Assembly: GCA_018902385.1 (NCBI GenBank)
Contig: JABSSW010000069.1
Location: 62,001-126,000, forward strand
DNA from: Physcia stellaris
Lineage: Eukaryota; Ascomycota; Lecanoromycetes; Caliciales; Physciaceae
Direction of reading: 5' to 3'
DNA length: 64,000 nt
Shown here: piece by piece, positions 1 to 11,513 of the stretch
Layout: the number at the start of each line of letters is the position of its first letter
Numbering within the stretch: position 1 is the first letter of the stretch
Program-made: the position numbers and the translations under genes
Notes under the pieces: model-generated
What the model was told of the DNA's origin: nothing
What the model saw: the letters and a program-made list of their open reading frames with translations, nothing else
The model's database searches: none

Positions 1-539
1 AAGGAAAGTCTCCTGATCATAAAGATGAAGTCTCAGCAGTAGAGAAGGTGCAGACTGCTTTGGTGCGAACTCGGGAGGAAGATAAGATATTCGAAATCCT
101 ATTGGAGGATATTAGCATGTTCTTGACTTCGGTATGATATTATCCTCACAATCAATAAGCCCTTGAAGCTTGTTGACATGCCCGAACCTAGGTCTACGAT
201 CTGCGTTCAATCCAGCAACGGCAGCTCGGCGCTATCACTAACAGTCAAAACGGAGCTCTATTCCTGATTACTGTGGTGTCGATAGTGTTTGTGCCCTTTT
301 CGACCCTTACAGGTTACTGGGGTATGAATCTAGAAGACATTCGCGACTCCGACTTGAAACAACAGGGCTTTTGGCACTTCTGTGCAAGTATTGTGGTTGC
401 CATCACATTGTTTTGCGCCATTATCGCACTGGTTCGATATCTTCACGACAAAGCAATGTCGCAAAGGACAAAGCGTGAGAAGAGTCAGCGACTTGTCACG
501 GGTCCTGCGAATGTTAGATTGGACGGAAGCCCTGTCTAA
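1..539 (+). CDS. CorA-like Mg2+ transporter family protein, 3' part only
   Basis: This is the C-terminal end of a membrane protein whose 5' part lies before the window. The final exon begins at 192 (VYDLRSIQQRQLGAITN) and continues through a hydrophobic segment, the CorA signature GMN in the context TGYWGMN, a second membrane helix (ASIVVAITLFCAIIALV) and a basic tail ending at the stop 537-539. Two C-terminal helices joined by a GMN loop is the CorA architecture: a divalent-cation channel of plasma or organelle membrane. Fungal proteins of this type often have a long cytosolic N-terminus. The upstream exon (3-132, containing LLEDISMFL) and the intron 133-191 (gtatga...ctag) do not join in frame. 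Removing one T from the TTT at 120-122 would make the join phase 0, so a consensus error or a real frameshift is likely there. The family call is good; the substrate is unknown. Confidence 0.75.
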
Positions 540-2069
540 TCCAGTAGATATTGGTGCCAGTAAGCGACGTTCTATAGACATTCCAACTTTATCAATTTCA
601 ATTTGTCTATCAGTACCCGACGCTAGAAGACAGTCAGAGATCAAGACGATAGCAGCCGGACGACAAATTTGGATAAATCTCTTTGCTGATGAAACATGCT
701 TCATAGCTGGACAATCGCAACGCTATCGATCAACGCGTGCATCCTTTCCTGGTCGACATGTCAGAGAAAATACCATCAATATCTAGTCTCTACTCTGGAA
801 TTTTCATTGAATATTAAAGGTCATTGCAGGATACTTATTAGTGAACTTTAGGTACTAGACCATGAGTGTGAAGTACACTTGCTGACTCGAGTGTTCAGAA
901 AATTGATATGTTGGCGCATTCAGGCTGTTGGGATGTATCCTAGGTTCAGATTCCTATTGCGCGTTATCTTGGTTGTACGCATATGTAAATGACAGTTCAT
1001 CCTTCTCTTGAAGTAAAGGAAGAGATCTTGGATGATGACATCATATCGAGTCTTATTCATCCGAACTCCCATGCAGTCACCAGATAGCTATGTCTTAACA
1101 GTCGAGTACATCTTGATGCAGCTGAGAACTCTACCAGAGTAAGTGTCTTCTCCGCTGAGTCTCGAACCACGACCTGTGATGGCAAATATGCTCGGCGCAG
1201 AACTGGACTAAAAACAGGTTGGTACATGATCAGAGTGGAGAGCGTGAGATCTATGCGAGTCCAGAGTTCGAGATTCCCAACCTTTTATTCTACGAAATGC
1301 TCGAAATCTTTCTCTTCTGTTTCTCCCATTTTTTCTCTCGCTCTATTTTCCTAATTCAAATCCTCAACCCATATACCCATCCTCGATCAGAGTGTCCTTA
1401 CTCACAAGACCCTCCCACGTGACCGAAAAGGCGCTCACATCAAGCTCCGCTAATCTGGATAGTTGCCCCCTGCAGCAGACAAACAATCCTGGAAAGTCAT
1501 CCTCTGCTGGATCGCCCTATTCTGGATCAAAAGGGACTTCATCGAAGCTCTGTAGAGGTTTGGGTTAGTGTCCGTACTGAATGCCCTTTATCGCTTTATA
1601 ACTTTAATTGTTCGCACAATTGGGATGGCCTGGAGAACCGGTGAATAAAGGGATAAGGGTTGTAGATATGGAGGAGGGTGGTTTCTGAGGACAGATTCGA
1701 CCCAAGAAAGACTACAAATCCATATAGAGAAGGAAAAATAATGCAGTGACAAAAAGCCACAGTGCAGATCTTGAACCTGGCCGTAGATACCGACGTACCT
1801 TATCAGCGATTTCGGCTATGGAAGCTGCGATTTGTTTGAATGTTTGTCACTCTCAGCCACAAAAGTGTGATTTCCTTGGTTGCAGTGGATATAAAGACAA
1901 AACTTGTTTTCTATCAAAGGATCGGGATGTAAATACTCTAATTCAAAGACTGTACGAATACAGCCTACAGCGCACTGTAGAAAAAGTGCATGAAAAGCCC
2001 ATCATTCTCAAATCCATTCTCCAATCCCCCCTCCATCGCCATCAAATTCTCCCCGCAAGATCACTCATC
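540..2069. other. intergenic, no supported gene
   Basis: About 1.5 kb between the CorA-like tail and the 3' end of the minus-strand C2HC-finger gene. I see only short open frames without recognisable protein character, one of 180 codons at 1746-2288 that overlaps the real antisense exon, and pyrimidine-rich stretches. No RNA gene or repeat was recognised. Confidence 0.5.
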
Positions 2070-3845
2070 TTAGTCCAGCACAATAATCTCACGATCATCA
2101 GCCATTTGCACGTCACCATCCCCAGCAGACTCAACCCCATTTCCTCCTCCCCTAACCTCTCTCCAACCACTCCCCTCCGCTCCCTTCATATCCCCATTCC
2201 TACAAGCTTTCACCGCGTTGGAAGCGCCGATGTCCTCATTCCCATGGTCAGCCACAAGAGTTTCAGCATATATGTTCCGGAACTCTAGGTGGTTTGGGGT
2301 TGCGTTCTCGCTGGCTTGCACGCCGCTGAAGGCCCTCAGTTTCTGGATATCTTTTTGACGGCTAGGGAGTATCAGCCTCATCTCACCCACTTCGATCCCC
2401 CCTGCCTCTCTTTTCATATCCTTCTATCTTCCGCCTATCCTCCCATCCTCATACCTCCGAAAACCACATAACTCCGAACGAGGAAATAACGGAAAAGGGA
2501 AAATTAACGAAACTCACCGTCCACAAAAACTCTCATAGCGCTCAAACTTGCCCAGTCCGCCCTTCTTACCATACATAGCGTTCCAATCCCTGAGCAAGGC
2601 AGCGCTATTATGGACACGGTTGGATTGGGTTTTGAATCCGAATTCCGAGTTGGCTGGGAGATAGGCTATGCGGAGGCCGTCCATTTTGTTGAGACCTGGC
2701 TCGATTTAGTATGGTGGGGCCGGATGTGGGGACGCGTGAATTCGGCTTTGTGTATGAGTATTTTTGGGTGGGAGAGTAGGTGGAAGGAGGCGAGGTGGGA
2801 AGAGGGTCTCAGCGATGTGGAGACAGCAAATGTGAGAAGAGGAAGGACGTAGGGCAGCTGATTGGGGAGTAGGAGCACGAGTGACAAACATGGATTATAG
2901 AATTGGCAGGGATAAAGGCCATGGAAGGTAAACGTGAAGAACTGGGTGATCCCGGCTCTGCTATAACTAAGGCAGAAGCAAAATAGTAGGGAGTCCTAAC
3001 ACGTAGAATCGTGAAGCGAACCTATTAAAGTAAAACTTTGAAAATATGGGAAGAGCAAAGAAAGGGGTAAAGGGAGGTGAAAACTTACGATCGAGGCACT
3101 TGACGTACTCCGCCTTCTGAGCAGCGGTGAGTCTAGACGGCGGTTTCGATGGGAAACCATAAGGATTGCTCTCGGTCACTGAGTCGCTAGAATCAGAGTC
3201 TTGGGGATCACTGCTGTCAAGTTCACCGCGCTGGAGCAAGATTGTGTCAGTATGATTTCAGTCGCATTGATTCCACAGTGCAAGGCGGGGAAGAGGTGTG
3301 TCATAGGCAGGAAATAGGGTACGAGATCCAGGAAGTAAATTAATCAGAGACAATGGATATGCGAACAGTGTATGGAGAAATTGGAGGTCTAAGGTTGCTT
3401 CCCAGCCTGCAACAATTTAGATAGATACGTAAAGACAACATCTTGCCCCCTCACCCACAACCTAACTCCTACCCATACAGATCTCGAACGACTGCGAAAA
3501 CCTGAACAAAAAAGCGGCCCAAATCATGAATACCAGGAAACTCACCTCCCACAGCCCAACATAACACTCAATCATCTCCTTATTTCCTTCCCAATCCGCA
3601 GCTGCCAAACAAGCATAGGTCGAGGCAAGTCCGAACACTCCCTTCCCATTGAGCTCGGCGAGAACCCCGCCACACGCTTCTACCGTCAAAACATGCGTGT
3701 TTAGCGAGGCACTACAACCGAAAGTTTGACCGCAGACTTCGCAGCCCCAGGTCGTGCCTTCGCCGGAGCGCAAGAGTAGCGTGATAAGAGCCATCTCCGG
3801 ATCGGTGAATGTCACCAGGGGTGAGGACGAGAGAGAAGGGGCCAT
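2070..3845 (-). CDS. Unrecognised protein with a C2HC-type zinc-finger-like motif, four exons
   Basis: Four exons can be joined with consistent phases: 3845-3546, 3230-3089, 2695-2518 and 2409-2070, giving about 320 residues. Donors are GTGAG or GTAAG and acceptors end CAG or AAG. The second intron is long for this window (393 nt) and has a TACTAA branch-like motif just before its acceptor. Exon 1 carries CEVCGQTFGCSASLNTHV followed by a Cys, a C-x2-C-x12-H-x6-C spacing that could bind zinc. Exon 2 is acidic and Ser-rich, then has LTAAQKAEYVKCLDRLNKMDG reading across the second junction. Exon 3 ends KFERYESFCGR. Exon 4 is Gly/Glu-rich and ends REIIVLD. The consistent phases make a real gene likely. 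I do not recognise the family and assign no function. The last acceptor is the least certain boundary. Confidence 0.6.
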
Positions 3846-4549
3846 GTTTGGGGCTTAGGTTGGTTGATATGTAAAGAGGATCGGAGTTGAAGGTCGGTTG
3901 TGAGTTGGAGTGAGTTTGTTTACATTCGGTCCTTGGTAAGTTTTCAGAGTGCGTGTTGAGGGATTAATTCCAAACTCGAGATACTGTCCGTCGTGTCATG
4001 GTGTTGTGTTGAGCGGATGGGAGAAGCGAAGTTTGAGTGATTGGGTGTTGAATCAAATATCGAGACTTCTCATATCAATTCGAGCAGTTGTCGCTAGTGA
4101 TGGAGCTAGAAGACGCAATGGAGACGATGAGAAGAGAGTGACAGCCAGGATAAGGTGCAAGGGTAAGGGAAAAGTCGACATGGAAAAGCAACTAATAGCT
4201 GAAGCTGCATAGAGTTTTGACAGTAATCGGCAGAGTGTTGAAGGTGTTAATAGCTCGGAACGATGAGGAACTTGCTCGAAGAAAGCAGCTCGCAAAGCCA
4301 TACCTCAGGTGTAGCAGCTCAAGCCTTACTAGCAACAGCTAACATCCGGTTTTCAGTGCTCCACTGCATCTTAAGTAGTCTCCTCATGGCGTGGCGATCC
4401 TTGCCAGAATTCCAGCGATTGCCCACTATGTTCAGCAATAATTAAACCTCGCGATTGCCCACTATGTTCAGCAATAATTAAACCTCGCGATTGCTCCGTC
4501 GATCCATTTTGCTGTCGATATGACGACTTCAATAGACGTGGACACTGAC
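3846..4549. other. intergenic between the C2HC-finger gene and dynein intermediate chain
   Basis: About 700 bp holding the 5' side of the C2HC-finger gene and the 3' side of the dynein intermediate chain gene. The only structure I see is the 36 bp tandem duplication at 4415-4493, listed separately. No supported coding region. Confidence 0.5.
4415..4493. repeat. 36 bp tandem duplication
   Basis: A 36-base unit beginning gcgattgcccactatgttc occurs perfectly at 4415-4450 and 4451-4486, followed by the start of a third copy to about 4493. It lies just downstream of the dynein intermediate chain stop codon, in presumed 3' untranslated or intergenic DNA. Confidence 0.9.
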
Positions 4550-6751
4550 TCAAGTCCTGATGACACCAGCCCTCGCAAGCAGTCTCTTCATACTAGACCA
4601 CTCCTCCGTTTTCGGATTATCACCAGCTAGGTCTGCCTCGACCTCAAAGACACTGACGACACCTGATGCACCACCAACAGCCAGTCTCTTCCCCTCTTTA
4701 TCCTCCCAAACGACTTTATTCAAGCTTCTCGCCGGCGAGGCTCCTAGGGAGGCTTTCTTGGTCGTATCAGGAGTCCCCGTGCAGGCAGGTACTTCGATAT
4801 CAGACGTCAAATCCCAGACTTCAACTGTACCAGCGCCATCAACCAAGGAGAATACCCCGGGCTTATGAGGAGCCCAGCGCGCATCATAGACTAAATCGTC
4901 GCGTGAAAAGTCAAGCAGTGGCTGGATGGCTTCAGCGCCAGTATTAGGATTTCCTGCCGTTGATGTGGTGGAGGTTACTGATGTCGAAGGAGCTCTAATC
5001 TTCCATATTTTCACTGTCCAATCTAATGCACTTGACAGTACCAAGTCACCTAGATCTACTGGGCCACGGACAGGATGGAAGTCAACGCCCATGACGGGGG
5101 CAGCGTGACCTTTATAACGTAGTCGATGATCGACGCCAGCTTTGGCGCCCGCGCGGTCATAGCGATGACATGGGTATATAGTGCCCTCTTCGGTACCTAC
5201 CATGAAAGAGGTAGGGTCAGAAGAGGGGAATGTCATGCAGGTTGGACTGAGATCCTCGTATTTGCTTGGAGGTGGAGCAAGAAGTTGGATGTATTCCTGA
5301 GGTTGGCTGAGCATATCGACTGTCCAGCCACATACAACACCATCCGTGGAGCAAGAGATGATGTTATTAGCATTTTGAGTGCCGACGACGGAGATAGAGT
5401 ACACTGGGTGGGTATGACCTCCGGAGATAGATCCTGTCAGCGGTGTCTTTTGGACAGGCAGGGGCGATTTTGATCGTGTGTCCCACAGTAAGACTTGTCC
5501 GCTGTAAGAACCACCAAGGATTAGTGAAGGGTGAAAAGGTGAGAAGCGAGCTGTGAGGACATCGGATGTTGCGTGAAAGGTGTATTCTGGGCGTGAATGG
5601 AGGTGCATGTTCCAGATCTGGACGAGACCAGACGGGTCTTGTGGTGCGGATGGGTTCTTGGTGTAGGATGCCAGTAGGAGTTCCGGGAACTGGGAGAATG
5701 AATCAGTTTCTCGCTTTTTTAAGATGAGAAAGTGCCTACCTTGGGTGAAAACCCGAGGTCACTGATCATTCGTTTCTTGCTCCACCGCTCATCATAGAAT
5801 TGAGTGACTTCCTTCATTCTTCTGCCTTTCCGCCCTTTGGAACTTGCATATCCTTCGTCTTCTTCCTCATTATACCCTTCCACTCCGTCAAGTCCATAGT
5901 CTGCGAGAACATCGTAGTCCTGATCCAAAGCTTTCTCAATCACCTTACTAGATTTCTCTACAAAATCGAGAAAGTCTCCAGACGATGTCACAGCATTGAG
6001 CTCTTCGCTTGTCAAAGCACGTGATGGATATCTAGCCTGAGCTTCTGGAGATATCTCGGCAGTCACAGGCTCTTTCACTGCTTTCAGCTCCTCTTCAATC
6101 TCTCGCCTTAGGTTCCGTCGCAGCTCCTCTTCTTTTTCGCGTTCCCTGCGACTAAGCCGTTTCGATTTTCTTGAAGGCGATTGATCGGTCTCTGATTCGG
6201 AATGGCTGAGTGTCCGGTTCTTACGTCGTGGAGACGATGGAGTTTGTGATGTCGTGATAGGTTTACTCTGCTGCGGCGGCTGGACAACCACGGGCGAGAA
6301 TTCATAATTGATGGACAGAGGAGCAAGTGACAGCGTCTGCGTGGCTACAGAGGTCGTCTGTAGCTTGACTTGTTCTGGCGTTTCCTCTTTTGTCTCCGCT
6401 GACTCTGTCCTCTTTCCTAGCCCAGAGCTTGGTCGGCTTCTTCTCGCTGGAGACGATATAGCGCCTTCGCCCGGCCCCAAGGATGAACGTTTCCCATCGC
6501 CCACTAGTGTGGTGATAAAATTATCGAGATCTTGTCGATCTTTGGCGCGTGTCACGGTGGGTGGAGCTGCCTTTGTGTATTAGGGTCAGCATTTCTGCAC
6601 ACCTTTGCTGGTACAAACTTACATCTGATGCGTCGTCTGCTGATGCTCCAGGTTTTGGGAGAGCCTTCTGCCGTTGCTCTCGCTCCTCTCGTTGGCGCCG
6701 GAGCTCTGCTAGCTTTGCTTTCTTAGCAGCGATCTCATTTTTCCGCTCCAT
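4550..6751 (-). CDS. Cytoplasmic dynein intermediate chain
   Basis: Three exons, 6751-6623, 6570-5740 and 5689-4550, join in phase 0 at both junctions and give 699 residues, normal for this family. The N-terminus MERKNEIAAKKAKLAELRRQ is the basic coiled-coil helix that binds dynactin p150 in dynein intermediate chains. A low-complexity linker follows with SVATQTL near residue 120, the TQT motif recognised by LC8-type light chains. The C-terminal half is a WD40 propeller (for example GQVLLWDTRS, VKIWKIR, VEVWDLTS). The protein links dynein heavy chain to light chains and dynactin and supports nuclear migration and retrograde transport. In Aspergillus the equivalent gene is nudI. The start is the first ATG of exon 1, directly before the conserved helix. 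The gene is intact. Confidence 0.93.
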
Positions 6752-7263
6752 GATAACGCAGTACACAGAATATCACGGAGGATTGAAGAAGAGAACGTCT
6801 CTGAGGTGTACAGATTCCAGATATCCTCTAAAAATTGGTCGGAGTGTAAGATCCTCTCACAATTCCTTCAGCCATTTTAGAAATCTGTCATGCTTCTGGC
6901 TTCGAGAATTTTTTCTTGGTGTTAGCGAATCATCTAGGGAAATTCTATTTGCATTAAGGGACTATTCTATACTGTACCTTAGGTTTTTGTGTAGAGATGT
7001 TGATGCCAAGCATTGTCATGCACAAGAGAGTTTATGCAGCACAGGTGGTCCAAGCTCCTTGCACAAAAAACTTTCATCCGCAAAGCTCCCAACCTTCGAA
7101 CTAACAACAGCTCTACCAATCTGCGATCCACTACTTCAACAACCACAGCGAACGACCTTTCCTGAACATACACAGCTTCTATCCCGCCATCTCCGTCTGG
7201 GCCCTTCTAATTGATCATCCTCCGCCTCTCCTTCGCCCACTCACCGCTCCCTTCTCCGCCGTA

Positions 7264-7878
7264 ATGGCCTCCACAGGCGTAAATGTAAGCCCCAGTCCCA
7301 TCCCTTCCCTCCTCTCCCTAGCCACATGCCCTTATCGCACGCCTTCCTCACCCTCACTAGGTCCTGCGCTACTCCGCCCTCCTCGTCGGTATCACCTACG
7401 GCCTCTACCACCAATCCGCCATCTCCACCCAAGCCAAAATAAGACAGATAGACCGAGAGTTCCAGAGTCAGAGCAACTTGATCGCCAAGGCGAAAGCGGA
7501 GTATATCAAAAAGACGCAACCGAAGGAGACGGTTGGCGGTGGTGGGGGTGAGTCCACTCCTTTTCGCTTTTTGGTAGGGGGAGAGGGGGGTAAAGTGAAG
7601 GGCGGAGGCCATAAGCTGCGTAGACAATGCGCCGACAGGAGCGGCAAGCCGCGAAGCACAGGCGACGGAGCGTTTTCAGCCCTCGAACTCGCAATGTCGT
7701 AGAGGGAAGCACCAGCCAGAAAAGAAAAAGAAAATGTGTTGGAAACACAGGAAATGGGAAATACCTACGAGGTTCCATTTGCTGACGTTGCGTGTGAGCA
7801 GTGATATCTGACCCGGACGACCCGAAATTCGATCTCGAGGCATTTCTGACGATGAAGATGGCGGATGTACCGAAATGA
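7264..7878 (+). CDS. ATP21: Mitochondrial F1Fo-ATP synthase subunit e
   Basis: Three exons, 7264-7284, 7361-7547 and 7802-7878, give 94 residues. This short gene is easily missed because no single exon is long. Exon 1 encodes MASTGVN. Exon 2 starts VLRYSALLVGITYGLYHQS, which contains the GxxxG motif (GITYG) in the single membrane helix, and continues with a charged coiled-coil segment (REFQSQSNLIAKAKAEYIK). Exon 3 encodes the acidic tail ending FLTMKMADVPK. In yeast, subunit e (Tim11/Atp21) sits in the inner membrane and uses its GxxxG helix to dimerise ATP synthase and shape cristae. Junctions are GTAAGC/CTAG and GTGAGT/GCAG with matching phases. It is transcribed divergently from dynein intermediate chain, about 500 bp apart. 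Confidence 0.88.
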
Positions 7879-8248
7879 TAGGATGGATAATAGGAATGGG
7901 AATGGGAATGTCAGATCGGGCAATGTACTATCTCTGTATATTCTACGTCATTGCAGGCAGAAGATTTTTGCCACTTCATCGTGACCTGAAAGTCCAGGGA
8001 AAATAGATGATTTAGATCTATGGATTTGATTCTTGCGGATTAGTTTTTCTCCATGATTGTGGAGACATGATATGAAGACAAATATTTGGTACATCGAACA
8101 GAAGACTTCCCCCTGACCCATATCCCCTTGAGGCCCGCTAAGCGCAACAACAGAAATGAGTCAATCCAACGGCCAGTATCTTTGCCACTGTATCACTTAC
8201 CATTCATTCAAGGAACCACCTTTTGCTTCCCCACGGCGTAAAGCGCCC
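7879..8248. other. convergent 3' intergenic region
   Basis: About 370 bp between the tail-to-tail ends of the subunit e gene and the PMT gene. It contains only 3' untranslated-type sequence and no supported feature. Confidence 0.5.
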
Positions 8249-10756
8249 TCACTTTGCAAAGTGCAAATCATACCCAAGCCACTTCCTCGCATTAACCTGC
8301 TCCGGATTCAATCCTGGCTTCCCGTATGTCAATGGCAAGAAAAACCACCACCCACTAATCACAACCCCAAGCACCACGGCCGCCGCACCCCACAGTGCCA
8401 TCAGCGTACTGTTCCCCATACGATCCTTTGCTGACATGTTCCTTTTAGCAAAGCCGGGCGCTACGCCCTTCTTCGCATTGCCGTCTTTCTTGCTCTTGCC
8501 GTCCGTGAGGGTGTTGGAAGCCACTTCGTCCAGGGCGACGGGGTCGAGGTTGAAAATGAATTCAAGAAGGGCGCCGGTGACGAGGGCGGAGGCGAGGTGG
8601 GCGGGAAGGTAATGATGCAGGAAGAGTTGGCGGCCCATGAGGTAGAAAGGGAGGTAGTGTGCTGCCCAGCAGAGAAAGAAGAAGCCCGTTGAGTCGTATA
8701 GGCGGGAACGTGTACCTGATTCCGTAGATTAGTGGAGTTGTTATATACGTTTGGGCGAAGTTGTGACTTACGTAAATCCATTGTGTCAATGCCACGTCTA
8801 AGGGAAAGCTGATCTGCGCCTATGATACCGGCGAACACGGCGAGTAAACTACTCGCTATCCACCAGCCGATCGGGTTTCCTAAGAAGTAGATCTGCTGTT
8901 TTGTATCATTCTGCGTCCAGAAGCTGACGCCTCGGAGGAGGAAGGGCCACTGAACAGGCTGACTAGCGTATGGATGACTGCTGGTCAAGGCATTATTGTG
9001 GAAGAAGATGGCTCGTTGGAGTTCGAAGTATTTCTTCAAAAAAGGGACGTGCTTGATCTTCTTCGGCTCCTTGATGAGACGTTCGCTTCCTGCTGGTATT
9101 GAAGGAATCTCATCAACGAACCACACATTGCTGGACTGCTGAATGTTTTTATTGCCGTTGATCTCGGCCTGTTTATAAGCCCAATCAGGTAAAGGCGTGG
9201 TATGCGTCCACATCGCAACTCTTGTTGGGAAGTGGATAAGCTTGAAATGTCCTGCCATACTTCGAAATTGTTGTCCTGCTTTGGCATTCTCAATCTTAAT
9301 TTCAAACAGAGTGTCATTGACACGAGGTCCGTAGGCGTCGTCCACATTTACGGTAGTGTACTCTTGGTTCGTGGGATAGTATGGCGAAGCCACGTCGTGC
9401 GTCAAAAGATAAGTATCGGTAACTAGATGTCGAAGCCTAACTACGTCGCCATGTGTAACCGGACGGTTGAGCTTGTTGCTGTCTTCGAAAAGCTGTGCTG
9501 GGAGAATCTCCCAGTGGTTGTTCTGATCGCTAAAGGGATACCCAGTGACCTGTTGACCCTGACTGGAGACACGACCGTCATCGTATCGGAGGGGGTATCG
9601 GTCGGGATGGCTGTGGAGATATGTCTTGGTCTCCTTGTGCTTGATAGCTATTGTATCGTAGTAGTTGATGCCGACAGATTGCGAGGTCATGATATTATCG
9701 CTCAACGTGGATTGAAACTCGGGGGACATGAAGTCATCTCCTGGCCCAGACCTCGTTAATATTGTAAAGTGAACCTGGAACCAGAAAAGGTAGAACAGGA
9801 AGGGTACGATGATTAGGCCCACGAGGCGAGCAGCGAAATGTCGCCCAAACTCCGGTAGGGACAATGCGCCTTCCTTTCTTTTTACATCTAACAAGCCCCA
9901 AAGATCAATCGCTACCGCAGACCCAATGGTGAAGAACGTAAATACCCCAACGTATTTGGTCGAGATTACACAGCTCAGTGCGACACCGGTAAGCAAGAGC
10001 CATTTCCACCATTTCCGTGAGAACGGGTCATGTCGCATCTTGTAGAAGCGTACATAGCATAGGACGCTGACTGACATAGCGAATACTAAGGTAGCATCCA
10101 GCAAGATAAGTCGAGTCTGCCCAATATGTGCGTTATCGAACAAAACGAGGCCTGCGGAGACAACAGCTGCGGGTAAAGAGTAGCCAGACTCCCACATTAT
10201 CAAGAAGACCGTTGGAACAGTAAATGAGCCAAGAAGTGCGGGCAGGGCGCGGAAAGCAACGTATGGGACATTGTTCGATATATATGAGTCGCCAATGTTG
10301 TCAAACAAGAAATGGCCGTCGTATCCAACGAACCAACCCATGAGGGCGAAGAGAAGCTTGCCGAACGGAGGATGGACGTCGAAGAAGTAGGTCCGCTGAA
10401 GGTAGTATGATGCGAACTACGGGCGACCAGTCAGTAGATATCCGTCAATTGGAATTTCCCCACTGAAAGAGAATGACCGGCTGCTCCGCGTAGGGCAATA
10501 TTATCGTCTGATAGGCACTCACCTTCCCAAAATGCACCTCATCAAAGACGACCTCGTTGGGATGACTTATGCCCCAGAATCGTGAGATGAAGGCTAGTAT
10601 GGTGATTATGACCAATGCGATCTTGTAGTCCCAATCTGAGGTGACAGCAGCCTTGACGCTATCGAGTATCTCATCGCCATTAGGTTGAGAGGGTAGCGAA
10701 GACTGTTTCTTCGAAGTTTGCCCACCCCTCTTATTCGCGGGTGAAGGGGTAGACAT
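8249..10756 (-). CDS. PMT4: Protein O-mannosyltransferase, PMT4 type
   Basis: Three exons, 10756-10523, 10416-8772 and 8715-8249, give 781 residues, normal for PMTs. The enzyme transfers mannose from dolichyl-phosphate-mannose to Ser/Thr of secretory proteins in the ER. After the first membrane helix comes the catalytic loop NEVVFDEVHFGK, with the Asp-Glu pair at residues 72-73. Many membrane helices follow, then a lumenal MIR region (YLHSHPDRYPLRYDDGRVSS, HWEIL, GDVVRLRHL), and the C-terminal membrane part with SRLYDSTGFFFLCWAAHYLPF and RQLFLHHYLPA. Local wording such as HPNEVVFDEVHFGKFASYYL points to the PMT4/POMT1 branch rather than PMT1 or PMT2. The first ATG in a clean context is at 10756; the open frame upstream has only a TTG. 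The gene appears intact. Confidence 0.9.
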
Positions 10757-11513
10757 CGTAAAAGGAAGATCTTTAGCGAGAATTAGTATATCTTGCTTCT
10801 TGAATGGTTTGCTGACCAACGAGGGAACCTACAGCAATCTAGGAGAGCATGTAAACGATTGAAGCTGTAAAGCCGATCCAAGATCAGATAAGGCGGCCCA
10901 ACGAGAGTGTATGCAGTGTTGAACTGTCAATCGTGTCCTTTTCAGCCAAGAGAAAATCGCGAGGCTAAGGGGTTACACGCGTTTAAATAGGCTCATGGTC
11001 CGTGCTTTTGCCGCGATTTTGAGGCTGAAAATAGTGGGCATGATTATCCACCAATCAGAAGACAGTGTACAACCCCGGCCCTATGCGACAAGATTCGCAT
11101 TGGCTTGAATAATATCGCTTAGAATACTTATCGCCTTCATCATTCGGGATGAAAAACGTGTCCGAGATCACACATGCCTTGTCCGATCATGCATCTCTTA
11201 GTGTCACAGTCTTAATAAGGAGACATCCTGTGGAGTAGTCCACCACCATGAAGTGTCGAAGAATTTGTTTCTGGAGCTGGTTATTAAGCACGATCAAGGA
11301 AATAACAAAAAACGACAAGAAGATAAGGGCACAACTGTCGAGGGGGTGCGACATAGCCTGTACAGATCTCTTAGATGATTCTGTCTATAATAAGCGAATA
11401 GCTACTGGTCTCAGACTTTGTCCTCGTGGGTGTGATCACGATTCAGGACGTCTGAAATTAATCTCCACAATTGTTCCACAAATATATATTTATAACCCCC
11501 ACCCCTAGGGCCA
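10757..11513. other. intergenic, PMT4 upstream region
   Basis: About 750 bp containing the presumed PMT4 promoter and the 3' side of the Dal5-like permease gene. A small open frame at 11248-11508 shows no protein character. No regulatory motif could be assigned. Confidence 0.45.

Noticed and set aside
1746-2288. 180-codon open frame on the plus strand
   Set aside because: Its 3' half is antisense to exon 4 of the C2HC-finger gene and the product is low-complexity His/Pro/Ser; shadow frame.
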